Of a stretch of DNA of 64,000 bases, positions 21,579 through 33,044 are shown piece by piece (the first letter of the stretch is position 1; each line of letters begins with the position of its first letter). Under the pieces are notes generated by a model that was given only the letters and a program-made list of their open reading frames with translations, was not told the origin of the DNA and did not search any database. The position numbers and the translations under genes were made by a program. Location of the stretch: assembly GCF_049243985.1 (NCBI RefSeq), contig NC_135381.1, positions 22,182,345 to 22,246,344 of the forward strand, read 5' to 3'. Origin of the DNA: Paroedura picta (Eukaryota; Chordata; Lepidosauria; Squamata; Gekkonidae).

Positions 21579-24500
21579 GATGTATTTATTTTGATTTAAA
21601 TTAAAACCATAGTGATTTAAAATAAAATAAACTCCAATATTTAAATCAAATCAAATAATCTCCAAGATTTAAATCAAACATCCATGTACCAGTTGCGTCC
21701 AAGCCACTCCAGACAAGTTGTTGGAAGGTCTCAATTCTCTGTAACACTGACTCTGATCCACCTCGTTTGTATGCCTTGTACATTGCTTTGTGTGTTGGTC
21801 AACAGTGGCATCGACAATGGTAACTAGTGCTCTCTGAGTGATCATCACTGTCACAAGTGACTCTTTTGGATCCCTTCCCCAGACAAGAAGCTCTGCTTGT
21901 CCAGCTTTGTTTGCTCAGAGGACTTACAGTCAGCACTCTGCCTTTATTCTGTTCTTCACATTTCTTTAAATGGCTCTGGCCACAATCAAGTGGGAAGCCC
22001 TTCTATATCAGCTCCAGTTAAATGACTAGAGGCCATGTGAGTGGACTGCTGTCCATCTCAACAAGAATTGTGTTGGAGAACTTACTGTGTCCCTTTCTGT
22101 TTTTCATTTTCAGTTTTGTCGCTATATAGCTCTCATAGCATCACAGTGTTCTACTTTGGAGTAAGATCAGGTGACCAGGTTTCTGTGTGATAATCGCAAA
22201 CCATTGCAAAACTCGCCACTGACAAATGTGCTTATGATCAAGGTTTAAAGAATTCTCTCTCTCTCACACACACACCCCTTTAAAAAAAACATTCTGGCTG
22301 TAAATATATCTGGTTACAAAGCTGTCTTTAACAACACAGTACACAGTGGGAGAGAAACTTGGAAATGATCCCATAGCAGTTTCTGAAATGCAATACAGTT
22401 TTGAGTTACAGAGCAGAAATGTGGAGCATGCTGTCATGTTTGCAGTTCGTGCCTCACCCAAATAAAACATGCTGTATTGGTCTCAACTTTCAGTATCTTT
22501 CAGCAAGGGCTGATCTGTTGTACTGTTTGAAATATCCCAGTCTCTTTATGCACTCTACAATCATAACCAATTGGCTTCTTAACACGATGGTCAAAAGATG
22601 AGGAAAAAGGATGGACAAAATGCAGATTTTTATGAAAGTGAATTTGATCCTTCTGTGTACTGATGTACTAGCCATGGTTAGAAATGTAAATCTTTCTCAA
22701 AGAGCCGGAGGATGAGGGCTGAATTGTTTTAGTGGTAAAAGTTTAAGGCATTTGAGCTTTCAACATATATAGAAGATTGGAAATCTTTCTGAATTTTTTC
22801 ATGGTATTCCATACTTCTTGATCTAAACTTAGAGACATGCAGTTGTGAAAATGGTTATAAATTGTGATGCTTTTGAAGTCATGTTCTGAAAAAAAAAAGC
22901 CTGAATAAGAATAATGTTGTGTTATTCACTTGAGATGAGAATAATCAAAACCAAATGCAGAAACTCTTTACCATCGTAATTTTTGTTTGCTAATGTAAAT
23001 ATGCTTCTTTTGGCATGGATAGTACCTATTTGAGAGCTATTCAATTGAATATCTTTTATGGCAATTCAAGAAATGAAAAGCAAACTCCCATGGCCCTCTG
23101 CTGTGATACAAAATAATGCATAATACATTTGGCCTCCCATTAATTGTTGACTTAAACATGGCAGATAGCTAAGGCCGTGTGTCTTGTAAACTCTTTGTAA
23201 AAGTGCTCTTGAATAAGACATATCCATAACACAAAAACTTAGTTTCAGTCTACTAATATAATATTTTATGGCAAATAAAAATTACCTGAACCAATATGCT
23301 CATTTGTAACAGCAAATAAATTATAAAACATTTGGCACATTCTTTGTGATTTTGTGTTGGAAGGGTTTTAAAACTTTTTAAAAGGGGTTTTTAGTTGCAA
23401 CTTCTAATTAAGTTCACTGTGAAGTATTTCCTGAACCCAGAGTCTCCGTTTTTGCTACCTAATTCTTTACAGGTGATTTTGCAGCTGCTAGCCATAGCAA
23501 AAACTGTTTACCTTCCCCGGTGGATTTTTATCAGTTAGCAAACAGAAGAGTGAAATTGCAAAGAAATTAGAAGAAAGAAAAAAAAATTCAGTGCCCGGGA
23601 ATATTGCCTGGTTTCTCATACATCTGAAAGAAGTTTTTTATATTCATAAAGGAAATAACTATTTCACATCCCTGCAAAGGGTTTAAAAAAAAAAAAAAAA
23701 CTTTAACCAAGATTCTGAAGTTTGTTCAGTAACCCTTGCTTATTAGAGCTCTTTACCCTGTTCTCTGTGAGTAGCCTTTGCACCCTTGATTTCCTGAATG
23801 AACTGGGGAGTCATTCCCCTTCCTTATGTCAAAGAGAGAGAGTTTTATGATGGAGTCAGTTCCTTTCCAAAGGACTGGGGGTGTAGTCTTGTGTTAACAT
23901 GCAGTCAAGTAAGAGACACAATACAGAACTTTTCCCACTAACATCAATAACAAGGACATTCATTCAAGTCCAGAAAGGGCAGCAATTCTTATGAGCTAAT
24001 TCTAAATTCACAACGGCAAAGAGGCAAGACCTCTTTTGCTTTCCAAAAGAAGAACCAGTTCTCCATATTCCAGAGCACCAAAAAATATTTTCCCAGGCAA
24101 AATGATTGATTTGCATTAGGAGAAGCCATTTGTAAGATGGATATTTTGTGATTGTGGATGTATGAATTTGTAACTTCCATTCCTTTTTGCTTTTTTATGG
24201 TACCTTATTTTTTTTTACTAATTTTTATTGCTGGCTTTCCTAATTTGTTTGCGAATTTTATGGCAGTACTGCAAAAATATTAAAATTCTATCGGGTTTAA
24301 TGAGAAAAGGGCTGAAATTAGGTTGTGAATAGTAGTGTCCCTATTTGGGATCTTTAAAAACCAAACCAAAGCATGGGCCTTTCCTCTCAATTCTGAGAAT
24401 AAATGTGCTAAGTCATATAAACAACACAGGTTAGTTTGATTTTCTACCTTTTCTCCATCCCCCCCCCCAACTTGCTCTTCTTTTTGACATGAAGAATTGA

Positions 24501-24764
24501 TTTGGTACATAAGTGTTTCCCCCAAGATTTACAATTAAAATCACAATACATTTTTTTCCTTTGAAGTTTAGTATGACAAAATATTTTCCTTATACATTTA
24601 GTAATTCCCATTTTAAAAGGTAACACTTTCTCAATGAATAAGAACTATATCTCCATGTAAATTTTTGACAAGAACAACACAACAACAAAGCATTGAGATC
24701 TAAATATTTTGAGGCTGATATGATTCTTAAATAATAAATAAAACCATAAGTTTATTTCCAAAAT
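21579..24764. other. AT-rich repeat-poor interval
   Basis: A patch at 21588-21685 repeats GATTTAAATC-like words and may be a worn DNA element. A CT/CA microsatellite lies at 22254-22276 and a poly-A run near 23687-23700. No other repeat and no supported exon is seen. Confidence 0.45.
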
Positions 24765-24976
24765 TAAGGTAACCAGATTGCCCCACTTTTGGAGGGACAT
24801 CTGGGGGTACCTGGCAAATTATACTTATGCTGAAATTAAAATATATATATATTACAATACTATTTTTGCATTCTGTGCGTTCTATGAAACTTATTGTTGC
24901 TCCGTATAGACCAAATGTTTAATCAAGAATCCCCCCCCCCAGTCAATGGTGTCAATGTTAAAATCTGGTTACCTTA
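24765..24976. mobile_element. hAT-like element with TAAGGTAACC ends
   Basis: Ends are TAAGGTAACCAGAT and ATCTGGTTACCTTA, an exact 14-base inverted pair of the form expected for hAT (YARNG). The interior shares GAGGGACATCTGGGGGTA, a TA-rich core and a C-run with the opposite-strand copy at 34878-35082. No transposase is seen. An 8-bp duplication is not obvious, possibly because the right flank was hit by the next insertion. Confidence 0.7.
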
Positions 24977-24979
24977 ACT

Positions 24980-25076
24980 CAGGGGTAGTCAAACTGCGGC
25001 CCTCCAGATGCTGGCAGGGGGCTCCTGGGAATTGTAGTCCATGGACATCTGGAGGGCCGCAGTTTGACTACCCCTG
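24980..25076. mobile_element. Palindromic hAT-type MITE, CAGGGGTAGTC family, 97 bp
   Basis: CAGGGGTAGTCAAACTGCGG and its complement form the two arms of a foldback. Exact 8-bp duplications CCTTAACT flank it (24972-24979 and 25077-25084). The left duplication overlaps the end of the TAAGGTAACC element, so the MITE landed on that element's border. Confidence 0.95.
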
Positions 25077-25761
25077 CCTTAACTCATATGCATATATAAC
25101 ATTTTCTCATAGTGCAAGCTGTTTTTTAAAAGGCCAGCTAGCACACACTTTTATCCTATTTTGTTGAACATTCAAAGGACTTTGCAATATCTCTGTAAAC
25201 TTCACAAATAAGTATATTTAGGGTGATCAGCATCACCATCCCCAGACTGCAGTTTTGAGGCCACAGAAGCTTGCCCAGAGACTTTTCCTAGCCCATCTTC
25301 CTAGTGAATAGGCACACTGTCAAATAATCACAGACCACAGCTGGTTGCTGATCAGCACTAACTTTGGGTTAGATTTACATTAGCATCGTATACCTTGCAT
25401 TCCTTTGGAAACATATGACTTGATTGAGGTACATGAGCAGCCCATAATCTGCTAGGCTGCATGCGTAGAATGTGCTGCGTATTGTCACTTCCCTCTCCTC
25501 CCATCTTCAGATAACTGCAGTATCCTTAGGATGCTCAATTCCACTGTGAGGCTAGTGCCTTCAGCTTACCAGCTCTCCATCTGGTTAGGGCCACTGTGAG
25601 CTATTAAGGAAACTTTATTCTGAATACATCATACCCTGATAATTTGTCATGTCTAATGACTTGTGAGGTGGGGTCGGCTAATGGCTAAGAGATGAAGGTT
25701 GGTGGTTCAAATTTTGCTGCTACTGCTGCTACTACTGCTAATGCTATTGTTGTTATTCCTA

Positions 25762-25985
25762 TGATACCACTTTTCTCCTCCACAGGGACTCAGAGTGGCT
25801 GATAATATTTTCTCCCCTCCTCTGCTTTATCCTCACAACAACCCTCTGAGGTTGACTTGACTGAGAGAGAGACCTATGAGCATAGGTGACCCAACAAGCT
25901 TCCATGGCAGAGTAGGGATGAAAACATGATTTTCTCAGGTTTTAGTCTGATATAAACCACCACACTACTTTGCAGAAAACTCAAC
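25762..25985 (-). mobile_element. Old tRNA-derived SINE copy
   Basis: On the minus strand there is a worn tRNA-like head. The body includes GTTGGGTCACC and CAGAGGGTTGTTGTGAGGAT, with a tail complementary to CTCCACAGGGACTCAGAGTG. It matches the general reptile tRNA/L2-tailed SINE layout with many differences, so it is an older copy. Confidence 0.6.
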
Positions 25986-26654
25986 ATTTCATCTGCACAG
26001 GATACTAATATCGGCCTTCTTTACAAGGGTTGTTGAAGGAACAATGAACACTTTATAAATGTTATTATATAATTATATAAATGCTAAATAGTCATGCTGT
26101 TCTACTCCTGTGATGCTTTGACATGGCGATTTTGAAAGGAATATTTCAGACAACCCTATGACTAGCCAGGGTTGCAAAGAAAGGGGGAGCACATTCTGGA
26201 GACCCTAGTCTCTTGGGGATTTGGGCAAGCCATTGTTGGTATGTAGCTATACATTTTATAGCCCCTTGGGAGGGGTGTATCTTGGTTCTATCATTCTCTG
26301 TTGACTAATTATTTATTAAAATGTTGTCCCCAATTTTCTACCTCCCCAAAGGGGATTTAAAGCAGCTGGGCCAGCATACACTTTAGGTACAGAACTGCTG
26401 AGAAGAACAGAATGGAGAAGAAATTCTTAATTTCACTTGGGGTCTGCACTTTGTGGTTTTTGGTGGATAGCTTACTGAAAATGTTAGCTCTGTGTGCAGT
26501 AACAAATTGCATGCTAGGGTTCATTGGTGTCATAGCATTGTGGCAAAAAATTGCCATAAAGCACACTGATGAAAAACACAGTAAGACTCAACAGTTAATG
26601 TCTCCTGTTCCAGTGTAAACTCCTTTGAGCACTGATACAGGGCGGCCACCTCTG

Positions 26655-26830
26655 TTTTTTGAGGTTGCTAGAGGTTTGGGGATGAAGCCGGTGGAGGGGA
26701 AGGACCTCAGCAGGTACAATGCCATGGAGTCCAGACATTTTCTCCATGAGAATTGATCTCTGCAGTCTGGAGAGCAGCTGTAATTCTGGAGGCATTTCCA
26801 AACTCCACCTGGAGGCAGACAACCATAAGC
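26655..26830 (+). mobile_element. GGTTGCCA-type non-autonomous DNA element
   Basis: GAGGTTGCTAGAGG, ACAATGCCATGGAGTCCAGA, CATTTTCTCCATGAGAATTG, GATCTCTGCAGTCTGGAGAG and CTCCACCTGGAGGCAGACAA follow the expected order of this family from left to right end. The copy has no coding capacity. Confidence 0.6.
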
Positions 26831-26971
26831 ACACAGTACACAATAGCCCTGATGCAATTTCCTGTTTCTCTCATGTAAATGTTTCTTTCAAAATGAAGAA
26901 CTAGCACATTGGAGAGAAAGGATAAGACCCACACCCATTGCCTGCTCTGTTGTTTTTCTGGTTTGGTTTTT

Positions 26972-26986
26972 TTTGGGGGGGGGGGC
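26972..26986 (+). repeat. G-run
   Basis: A run of about a dozen consecutive G follows a T-run. Simple low-complexity DNA. Confidence 0.8.
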
Positions 26987-27294
26987 AGGGAGTTTTTAAA
27001 CATAGAGAAGAATAAAAAGTATGATCTAATGTGGTACAGTCCAGGTTCAGAGTTAGGGCCTTTGTGATTACAACCTTAAAACCAAGGCATAGGTTCTGAG
27101 GGTGGCTTGTGTCTTTTTGGCTTCCTTAGGTCTCCCACAACCTTAGGTCTCCCATAAATATTGTGTTTGTCCCCAAGAAATACGTCTAAATGCCTTTGCA
27201 CTGAATCTAGTACACATTCCTTTGGTTGCTGGCCTCAGTAGATAAAAAGATTCACAGTCTTAATTTTCTAAATATCCTATATAGCAGGGGTAGT

Positions 27295-27386
27295 CAACCT
27301 GTGGTCCTCCAGATGTTCATGGACTTCAATTCCCATGGGAATTGAAGTCCATGAACATCTGGAGGGCCACAGGTTGACTACCCCTG
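27295..27386. mobile_element. Palindromic hAT-type MITE, CAGGGGTAGTC family, 92 bp
   Basis: An almost perfect palindrome centred near 27340 with ends CAGGGGTAGTCAACC and GGTTGACTACCCCTG. Flanks CTATATAG and CTATATAT agree at 7 of 8 positions. The central loop seen in the 136-bp copies is absent, leaving a pure foldback. Confidence 0.93.
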
Positions 27387-27559
27387 CTATATATTGCTTA
27401 AGAAATGCATTTGAAGAACATAACTGTCCTATGTGAGGCAATCTTCACCACCAGACAACATGGGAGCTTCCAAAGACAACCTTGCTTGCCAAAAATGAAA
27501 AATGAAAACCTTCCCTGTTCCATAGCAGCCATTTTGGAGTTAGCATGGCAATTCATATT

Positions 27560-28284
27560 TCTCATGGGGTTGTGACCTTGAATTTAAGAAAAATTCCCTG
27601 AAATAAATGCCCTTTTGTGGAAGGAGTGTGGCAAAGTAGGAGCCTAAGGTGAGGGTTCAACTCTTCAAAAAACTGTGGCAACACAGGTGCGGGATTTTTT
27701 TCAGCTTCAGATCCTTTAATGGCATAAGATTTGACATACATAAAACAACATTCTCCTAAAATGTTAGAAATTAGAGATAGTGGAAGAAAATGGAAGTGTA
27801 TTTTTAACCAGTATTTGAATGTACAAAGCCAGGCTCTGGTTTCTAGGGTTTGTTGACCAAGCTCCGCTAAGAGTGTAGAGTTTGCGACACATTTCGGTAC
27901 ATCCAACAATTGCCTTAAAAATGTAGATTGACATTTTTCAACTTTGTTGCTGAATGCACCAAACCAGATTAAGCAGTTGTGGAATTATTTTATCTGCATA
28001 GATTTTCATTGCGGCCCAGAAATTCCTATTACCCTTCTGGTGGAAAATTTTTGCCAGTAAAGCCAGTTGCCCGAGGATTTGACAACCTTCTCTATATGGT
28101 AGGTCCACTTGTTGTTATAGCTAAAATTCATGCCAAGATATTTGAAATGATACACTTGTTCAATTCGATTGCCTCTCACCTTCCACTGGTATTTATGTCT
28201 TGCTTTGGCGAAGACTAAGATCCTAGTTTTCTCATAATTAATGGTGAGACAGTTTTTGGTACAGTAATCTATAAAAGGCAACGG
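27560..28284 (-). mobile_element. Non-LTR retrotransposon reverse-transcriptase remnant
   Basis: On the minus strand, YCTKNCLTINYEKTRILVFA, then VYHFKYLGMNFSYN (28270 to about 28090), resembles the post-catalytic part of LINE reverse transcriptases (N-L-IN--KT-IMVF and FKYLG). Further on, LDVPKCVANSTLLAELGQQT lies near 27850-27909. The 53.4-kb fragment shares the same motif order. The clade is not determined. Frames are interrupted, so the copy is dead. Confidence 0.6.
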
Positions 28285-28430
28285 AAATAGATTCAGGTAA
28301 CCTTGTTGGCCTGAAGCAGCAGAACGAAGTTTGAGTTCAGCGGCATCTTTAAGACCAACAACATTCCATTCAAGGTATAAGCTTTTGAATTCATGCACAC
28401 TTCTTCAGATACATTGAAATGGACGTTACC
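28285..28430 (-). mobile_element. Possible Penelope-like terminal fragment
   Basis: On the minus strand it reads CTGAAGAAGTGTGCATG, AAAAGCTTATACC, then GTTGGTCTTAAAGATGCCGC and CAACAAGGTTACCTGAATC. This is the layout of an abundant tetrapod repeat terminus whose CTGATGA-stem-GAAA core resembles a hammerhead ribozyme. The core here is degraded. The family assignment is from memory and is tentative. Confidence 0.4.
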
Positions 28431-28597
28431 AGCCCATACATAAAGGTGAACAGCAAATTAGCATACAACAAAATCAAAATGTTTAACAGATGCAAGGACC
28501 AAACAGGAATAACAAGCTTAGTTTGTATGGTCATCATTTGTTTGGATGTAATTCCATAATTTATTCCAACTGTTTAGATTTAATTCCAAGGGGAAAT

Positions 28598-28692
28598 ATA
28601 GTGAAACAATTTTTTAAAATAAATCCTCCTGCTTGAATTAAACTTTGTTGGTCTTAAAGGTGCCACTGGACACAGATTTTGTTGTGTTCTCA
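28598..28692 (+). mobile_element. Second Penelope-like terminal fragment
   Basis: AATTAAACTTTGTTGGTCTT and AAAGGTGCCACTGGACACAG match the minus-strand copy at 28285-28430 in the opposite orientation. The hammerhead-like part is not present. Confidence 0.4.
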
Positions 28693-28956
28693 TGGAAAGA
28701 CAGTGATGTAGGAATCGCTTCATCTCCTCTAGACTGCCTATTCACAGCAATTAAAATGATGTAGGATCAGTTTTCACATGGAGGTCACTGAAAAGCCAAC
28801 TAATCAAACCCCACTTCAAGCAGGAAGAGTGATGTATAGGAGGAGCATCTTCTGCACATATTTAGCCAAAATATATTGGTCCTAGTCTCGGTACAAGTCG
28901 TTTCCCTTGTTTTTCAAGATCAGTTGTGACAGGTGCGAGACACAGAGGTAGTCTTT

Positions 28957-29060
28957 CTTAGGGATGGGCATGAACTTGACAAAAGCAGTTTGGTTCGTGC
29001 CTCAAGGTGTGCCCAGTTCATGAGCCATAGACTGGCATGAACCATGCCAAAATGCCAAAT
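28957..29060 (+). mobile_element. Partial hAT-like MITE (GGGATGGGCATGAAC)
   Basis: TTAGGGATGGGCATGAACTT followed by TTGGTTCGTGCC and CAGTTCATGAGCC resembles a common reptile MITE built from GGTTCGTG words. The right terminus is lost. Confidence 0.4.
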
Positions 29061-29087
29061 GGCTTGTGATGCAGTAGAATGTGCCTC

Positions 29088-29203
29088 CACTCAACCTGTG
29101 GTCTTCCAGATGTCCATGGACAGCAAACGCTGGCAGGGCTCATGGGAATTGTAATCCATAAGCATCTATAAGCATCTGGAGGGCCACAGGTTGACTACCC
29201 CTG
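29088..29203. mobile_element. Degraded palindromic hAT-type MITE
   Basis: The left arm retains CAACCTGTGGTCTTCCAGAT. The right arm ends GGTTGACTACCCCTG. The left terminus and target duplication are no longer readable. It is the same family as 27295-27386 but older. Confidence 0.75.
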
Positions 29204-29388
29204 GTCTAGAACACACCTGAGACCCCAAACTCATGGGGATCTCTGGCTGACTCTCCTCTACTTGCCCTCCATGTTTGGTGAGGATTGGATTTACAGTGTC
29301 CGAATAATAGTTCTGTAAAGAAGGTACCTGAGGAAAATGCTTTCTGGGGAAATGACAGGTATGGTTTCAGAAGGTTCAGGAGTAAGCT

Positions 29389-29620
29389 AGAGCCAGCTTG
29401 GTTAGTGGTTAAGAGTGGAGGCCTCTTATCTGGAGAACTGGGTTTGATTCTCCACATCTCCACATGTAGCCAGCTGGGTGACCTTGGGCTAGTCACAGTT
29501 CTCAGAGCTTTTTCAGAGCTCACAGAGTGTCTGTTTTGGAGAGAGGAAGGCAATTGTAAGCTGCTTTGAAGCTCCTTTGGGTAGTGAAAAGCGGGGTACA
29601 AAAAGAACAGCTATTCTTCA
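29389..29620 (+). mobile_element. tRNA-derived SINE with L2-like tail
   Basis: The tRNA-like head (AGCCAGCTTGGTTAGTGGTT, TGGGTTTGATTCTCCA) is followed by CAGCTGGGTGACCTTGGGCT and the tail TTGTAAGCTGCTTTGAAGCT, GGGTAGTGAAAAGCGGGGTA. It is nearly complete and serves as the reference copy for this family in the window. Confidence 0.85.
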
Positions 29621-29940
29621 AACTCTCAAGGGACCTCCCGCTGATGCTTCTCTACATGCCCTCCAAGTTATTTGCAGTTTGGACGTAGGGGGTCTATGGC
29701 CTTCCGAGGAAGATGCCCCTCGGAAAGTGTGGGTTCAAAACTGCAAGCTACACACACCGATGAGGATCATCAGTCTTGAGGGGAAAAGACCTGTTTTTTG
29801 TACCCCATATTTTTACTGCCCAAAGGAGTTTCAAAGCACCTTAAAATCACCTATTCTTCCTTTCCCCAAACAGACACCGGAGCTGTGGAGCCGGCAGAGG
29901 TGAGAGGCATCCCTGCAGGGACGCCATAGGTCAGGGGTCT

Positions 29941-30115
29941 CCGATTATGCACAGGGCTAGCCCGACCTAGCCCTTGCCTGTGCCCTCGGGAGACTCAGGC
30001 CTCTGGAAGAATCCACGGGCAAGGCCTCGGATGGCGGCAACATCATGCATAATCGGGGATTTCCCCCTAAGCTCCGTCACCACCATCATGGGCATTCCAG
30101 CTTGTGCATAATCGG
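29941..30115. mobile_element. Inverted-repeat element with CCGATTATGCAC ends
   Basis: Ends CCGATTATGCACAGG and TTGTGCATAATCGG are inverted. TCT on both sides may be a 3-bp target duplication. An internal ATGCATAATCGGGG lies near 30045-30058. The 175-bp body is GC-rich and non-coding. It shares its end motif with the CpG-dense element at 15845-16174. Confidence 0.7.
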
Positions 30116-30920
30116 TCTTTCTGAGGCATTATTTTTTCTAATTGTCCCTGTATTTTTAAGTAATCACTGAACTCTTTTAGATATGGAAGCAGGAAACATA
30201 AGAAGCACCAAGGCAGTGTGGACATTGGGTCTTCTAATAGTATTAGGGATTTGTGCTCTGGGTTAGCGACCTACCATATGGCAGCCAGGAATCTATATGC
30301 TCTTTTTCTAATAGGATGTGTAAGCTGCTAGAAAAACGCAAGCTTATAGATACGACTTATCTTGCCCCTTCTCCTCTGCCAGATTGTGTTCATCCTCTGC
30401 ATTTCTGAATTAAATTGTAAGTTTCCAAGGGGAACTGGTTTTCAGCAGCTGTTTTCCAAGGGTCTGTCTGGGGACAAGCTGGCATCAAAACTCAGATGGG
30501 ATTGCTGGCTAGCATCCAGCTTCTGGCTTTGGCTATGGGTCAGTACGTTGTCGAAAGGGGGTTCTCAGTGCCTCAGGGAATCCTGCACCCCTAGTGGATC
30601 TGAGCTTAATCTAGGAACAGCATGATCAGAAACCAGAACCGAACCCTCGTGTATAAGCTGAGTTTTTCAGCACTCCTTTTCACATTGAAAAAGGTCTCCT
30701 CAGCCTTTTCCGGCTGTGGAATCCAGCCAGTCAGTCACTGCATTGCCTTCTGCATATGTATTTGCAAAGCTGAGCTTGCCCTGGCAGCTATTTCTTTCTC
30801 CTAGTGTTTCTTTCCTCTTTTATCTGAGGGGCAACAGTGTTTGCCTTTTCTTCTTGGGGTTGTGTTTCTTTTAAAAGTTGATTGTTACGGTTCTATCTTT
30901 CAGTGTTCAGCTTTACAGTT
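30116..30920. other. Unassigned interval, no supported gene
   Basis: No repeat or gene family is recognised. Two adjacent open frames at 30362-30804 carry no known domain. Confidence 0.35.
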
Positions 30921-30922
30921 CT

Positions 30923-31008
30923 TAGAATCATAGAATCATAGAGTTGGAAGGGGCCATACAGGCCATCTAGTCCAACCCCCTGCTCAACGCAGGATCAGCC
31001 CTGAGCAT
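30923..31008 (-). mobile_element. CR1 LINE 3' terminus, short
   Basis: AGAATCATAGAATCATAGAG followed by CCATCTAGTCCAACCCCCTG and CAACGCAGGATCAGCC is the complement of a CR1 3' end. Only about 85 bases remain. Confidence 0.88.
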
Positions 31009-31369
31009 TCTTATTTCAGTGTTTTGTTCTGGGGAGGGGGCACTGTAGTTGTAGTTAGAGTTGTCCATTCTCCCCGTTTGGTAGCTCTTGTACTTGTCAT
31101 AGTAGGTTGCCAACTTCGGGTACTGCTGTTCTGCTCTGGTTTGCTGGCCCACTTTTGCACTTACAGAGCTAGTTTACTGTTTTTCTTTGAAATAAATATT
31201 CAAAAACATTTAACCTACTGATGCCTCAATTAATGTACATTTAACAGTAGCTACTGCATTTCCCAGCCTCGGCTTATATGCGAGTCAATAAGTTTGCCCA
31301 GATTTTGTGGTAAAATTAGGTGCCTCAGCTTATATGTGGGTCAGCTCATATGCGAGTATATACAGTACA

Positions 31370-31515
31370 TCATTCTCCTGTGCTCTTTTATATCCTCACA
31401 ACAACCCTGAGAGGTAGGTTAGGTTGAGAGAATATGACTGGTCCAAGGTCACCCAACAAGCTTTGGTGACACAGTGAAGATTCAAACCCAGATCCTTATA
31501 TGACATTTTAGCCAC
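31370..31515 (-). mobile_element. Old tRNA-derived SINE fragment
   Basis: CTCACAACAACCCTGAGAGG, GTCCAAGGTCACCCAACAAG and TTCAAACCCAGATCC are the complement of this family's body and B box. The termini are lost. Confidence 0.55.
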
Positions 31516-32798
31516 TATTGGAGGAAGTATTTTTGTTATTTCACCTCAGTGCAGTAATAGAAAAAATATTTTGGCTGCCTTGTAGAAAGAGAGACTCTAT
31601 TAGAAAATAACACTTCTGTTACCAAAAAAATAAAATGCATCTACATGAGCAATGTAAAATAAATCTGAAATGAATTCATTTCATTTTTGTGGTTCCAGTA
31701 TGCATCTTAGAATGGAGATAACTTTGTAACAGAGAAACCAGTAGTGTGGTAAAGATGGATTACGCTTCTGCAGTATTCTGTCTCCTCCCTTTTCCTAAAA
31801 CTTACATTGAGAACTGCCCTCAAAGAATTCTGCTGACATACAGTGCAATTTCAGACTAGAATTCACTTTGCTATACTAAATAAGGAAAGCCTGTGCCAAC
31901 TCCTATAACCAGATCTGTGACAGAACTTTAAGTCATTCAGATACGAACCATTTAGAAATGTGTTTATCGATCTGTTTAATTTTAACTTCTACATTGCAGC
32001 AAGACTATTGTCTGCATCTAAAATAATAAATTCTGGTGCATTAAAATGATGAACCACATATTAGGATAGCAGTGCAAGAAATATTTAGATTAGTTTGGTT
32101 TATTAAAGGAGGTGAGGAGAGTAGTGTAATCACACATAAAAATCTCATTTTGTTACTCTTGTTAGATTGGGCCACTATAAAAAAACAAACTGAAAAATTA
32201 GCATGAAAGAAGCAGAAAACTAGTATCTTATTTTCTGAATAAATTATATTACAGCACAAAATGTTTGTATTTTTATGGATTTTCTGACAGTTGTTATTTG
32301 TTGTTAAATAAAATTTTTGCCACTACATCATGCTGGGTGTCACTAATGAAGTGGTTAGTGTCATCCACTAACCCAAAACATGAACTATCATTTAAATGTG
32401 GTTTACTAGTCCTAACAAAGGTTTTGTGTAATGCAACAAATATGAAATATTAAACCACAGCTTGTTTCTTGACATTACTTTTGCCACAATGCAGGCTGGG
32501 ATAACAGCTGTCTCTGTGGGGAAGGAAAGAGAAAATGCATTATCAACTAAGCAAGCTAAGATATGAATGATCATTAGAAAATAGAATTCTGGTTTCACAA
32601 ACTAATCGTAGTCAAAGTAAACTATGGTCTCATATTATGCATCTGAACTGTACTCAGATTCCAGTACCCTCTTCAGGCACAGATGGGAATATAGATATGC
32701 AGAATTGGTTGCTGGGACTGGCATGTCCCACACAAACATGAGATTTCAGGATTGGTCAAATATAAATATGAGGGGCATAGCTTTCTTAGGTATTCAGA
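31516..32798. other. AT-rich interval, no supported gene
   Basis: No repeat or exon is recognised. Composition resembles 17.3-24.7 kb. Confidence 0.35.
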
Positions 32799-32799
32799 C

Positions 32800-32960
32800 A
32801 GTTATACCCCACTGTTCTTCCCAATAGGGTTTCAAAGGGGCCTTACAAGATCACTCTCCCCTCTGTCATTTTATTCTCAAAACAACAGCTCTGTGAGGTA
32901 GGCTAGGCTAAAAGAGAAAGTGACAGTTTTGGCCTGGTTTAGAGAAGTTCCATGGATTTT
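32800..32960 (-). mobile_element. Old tRNA-derived SINE fragment
   Basis: GTTTCAAAGGGGCCTTACAA, CTCAAAACAACAGCTCTGTG and GAGGTAGGCTAGGCTAAAAG match the complement of the SINE body and tail with many differences. Confidence 0.5.
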
Positions 32961-33044
32961 TTTTCAGTAGCAAGAGATAACTATACAGTGCCATCCTTAA
33001 GTGGCTATCTAGGGTTACCTGACACGCAATTAAGTGCTGAAAAC

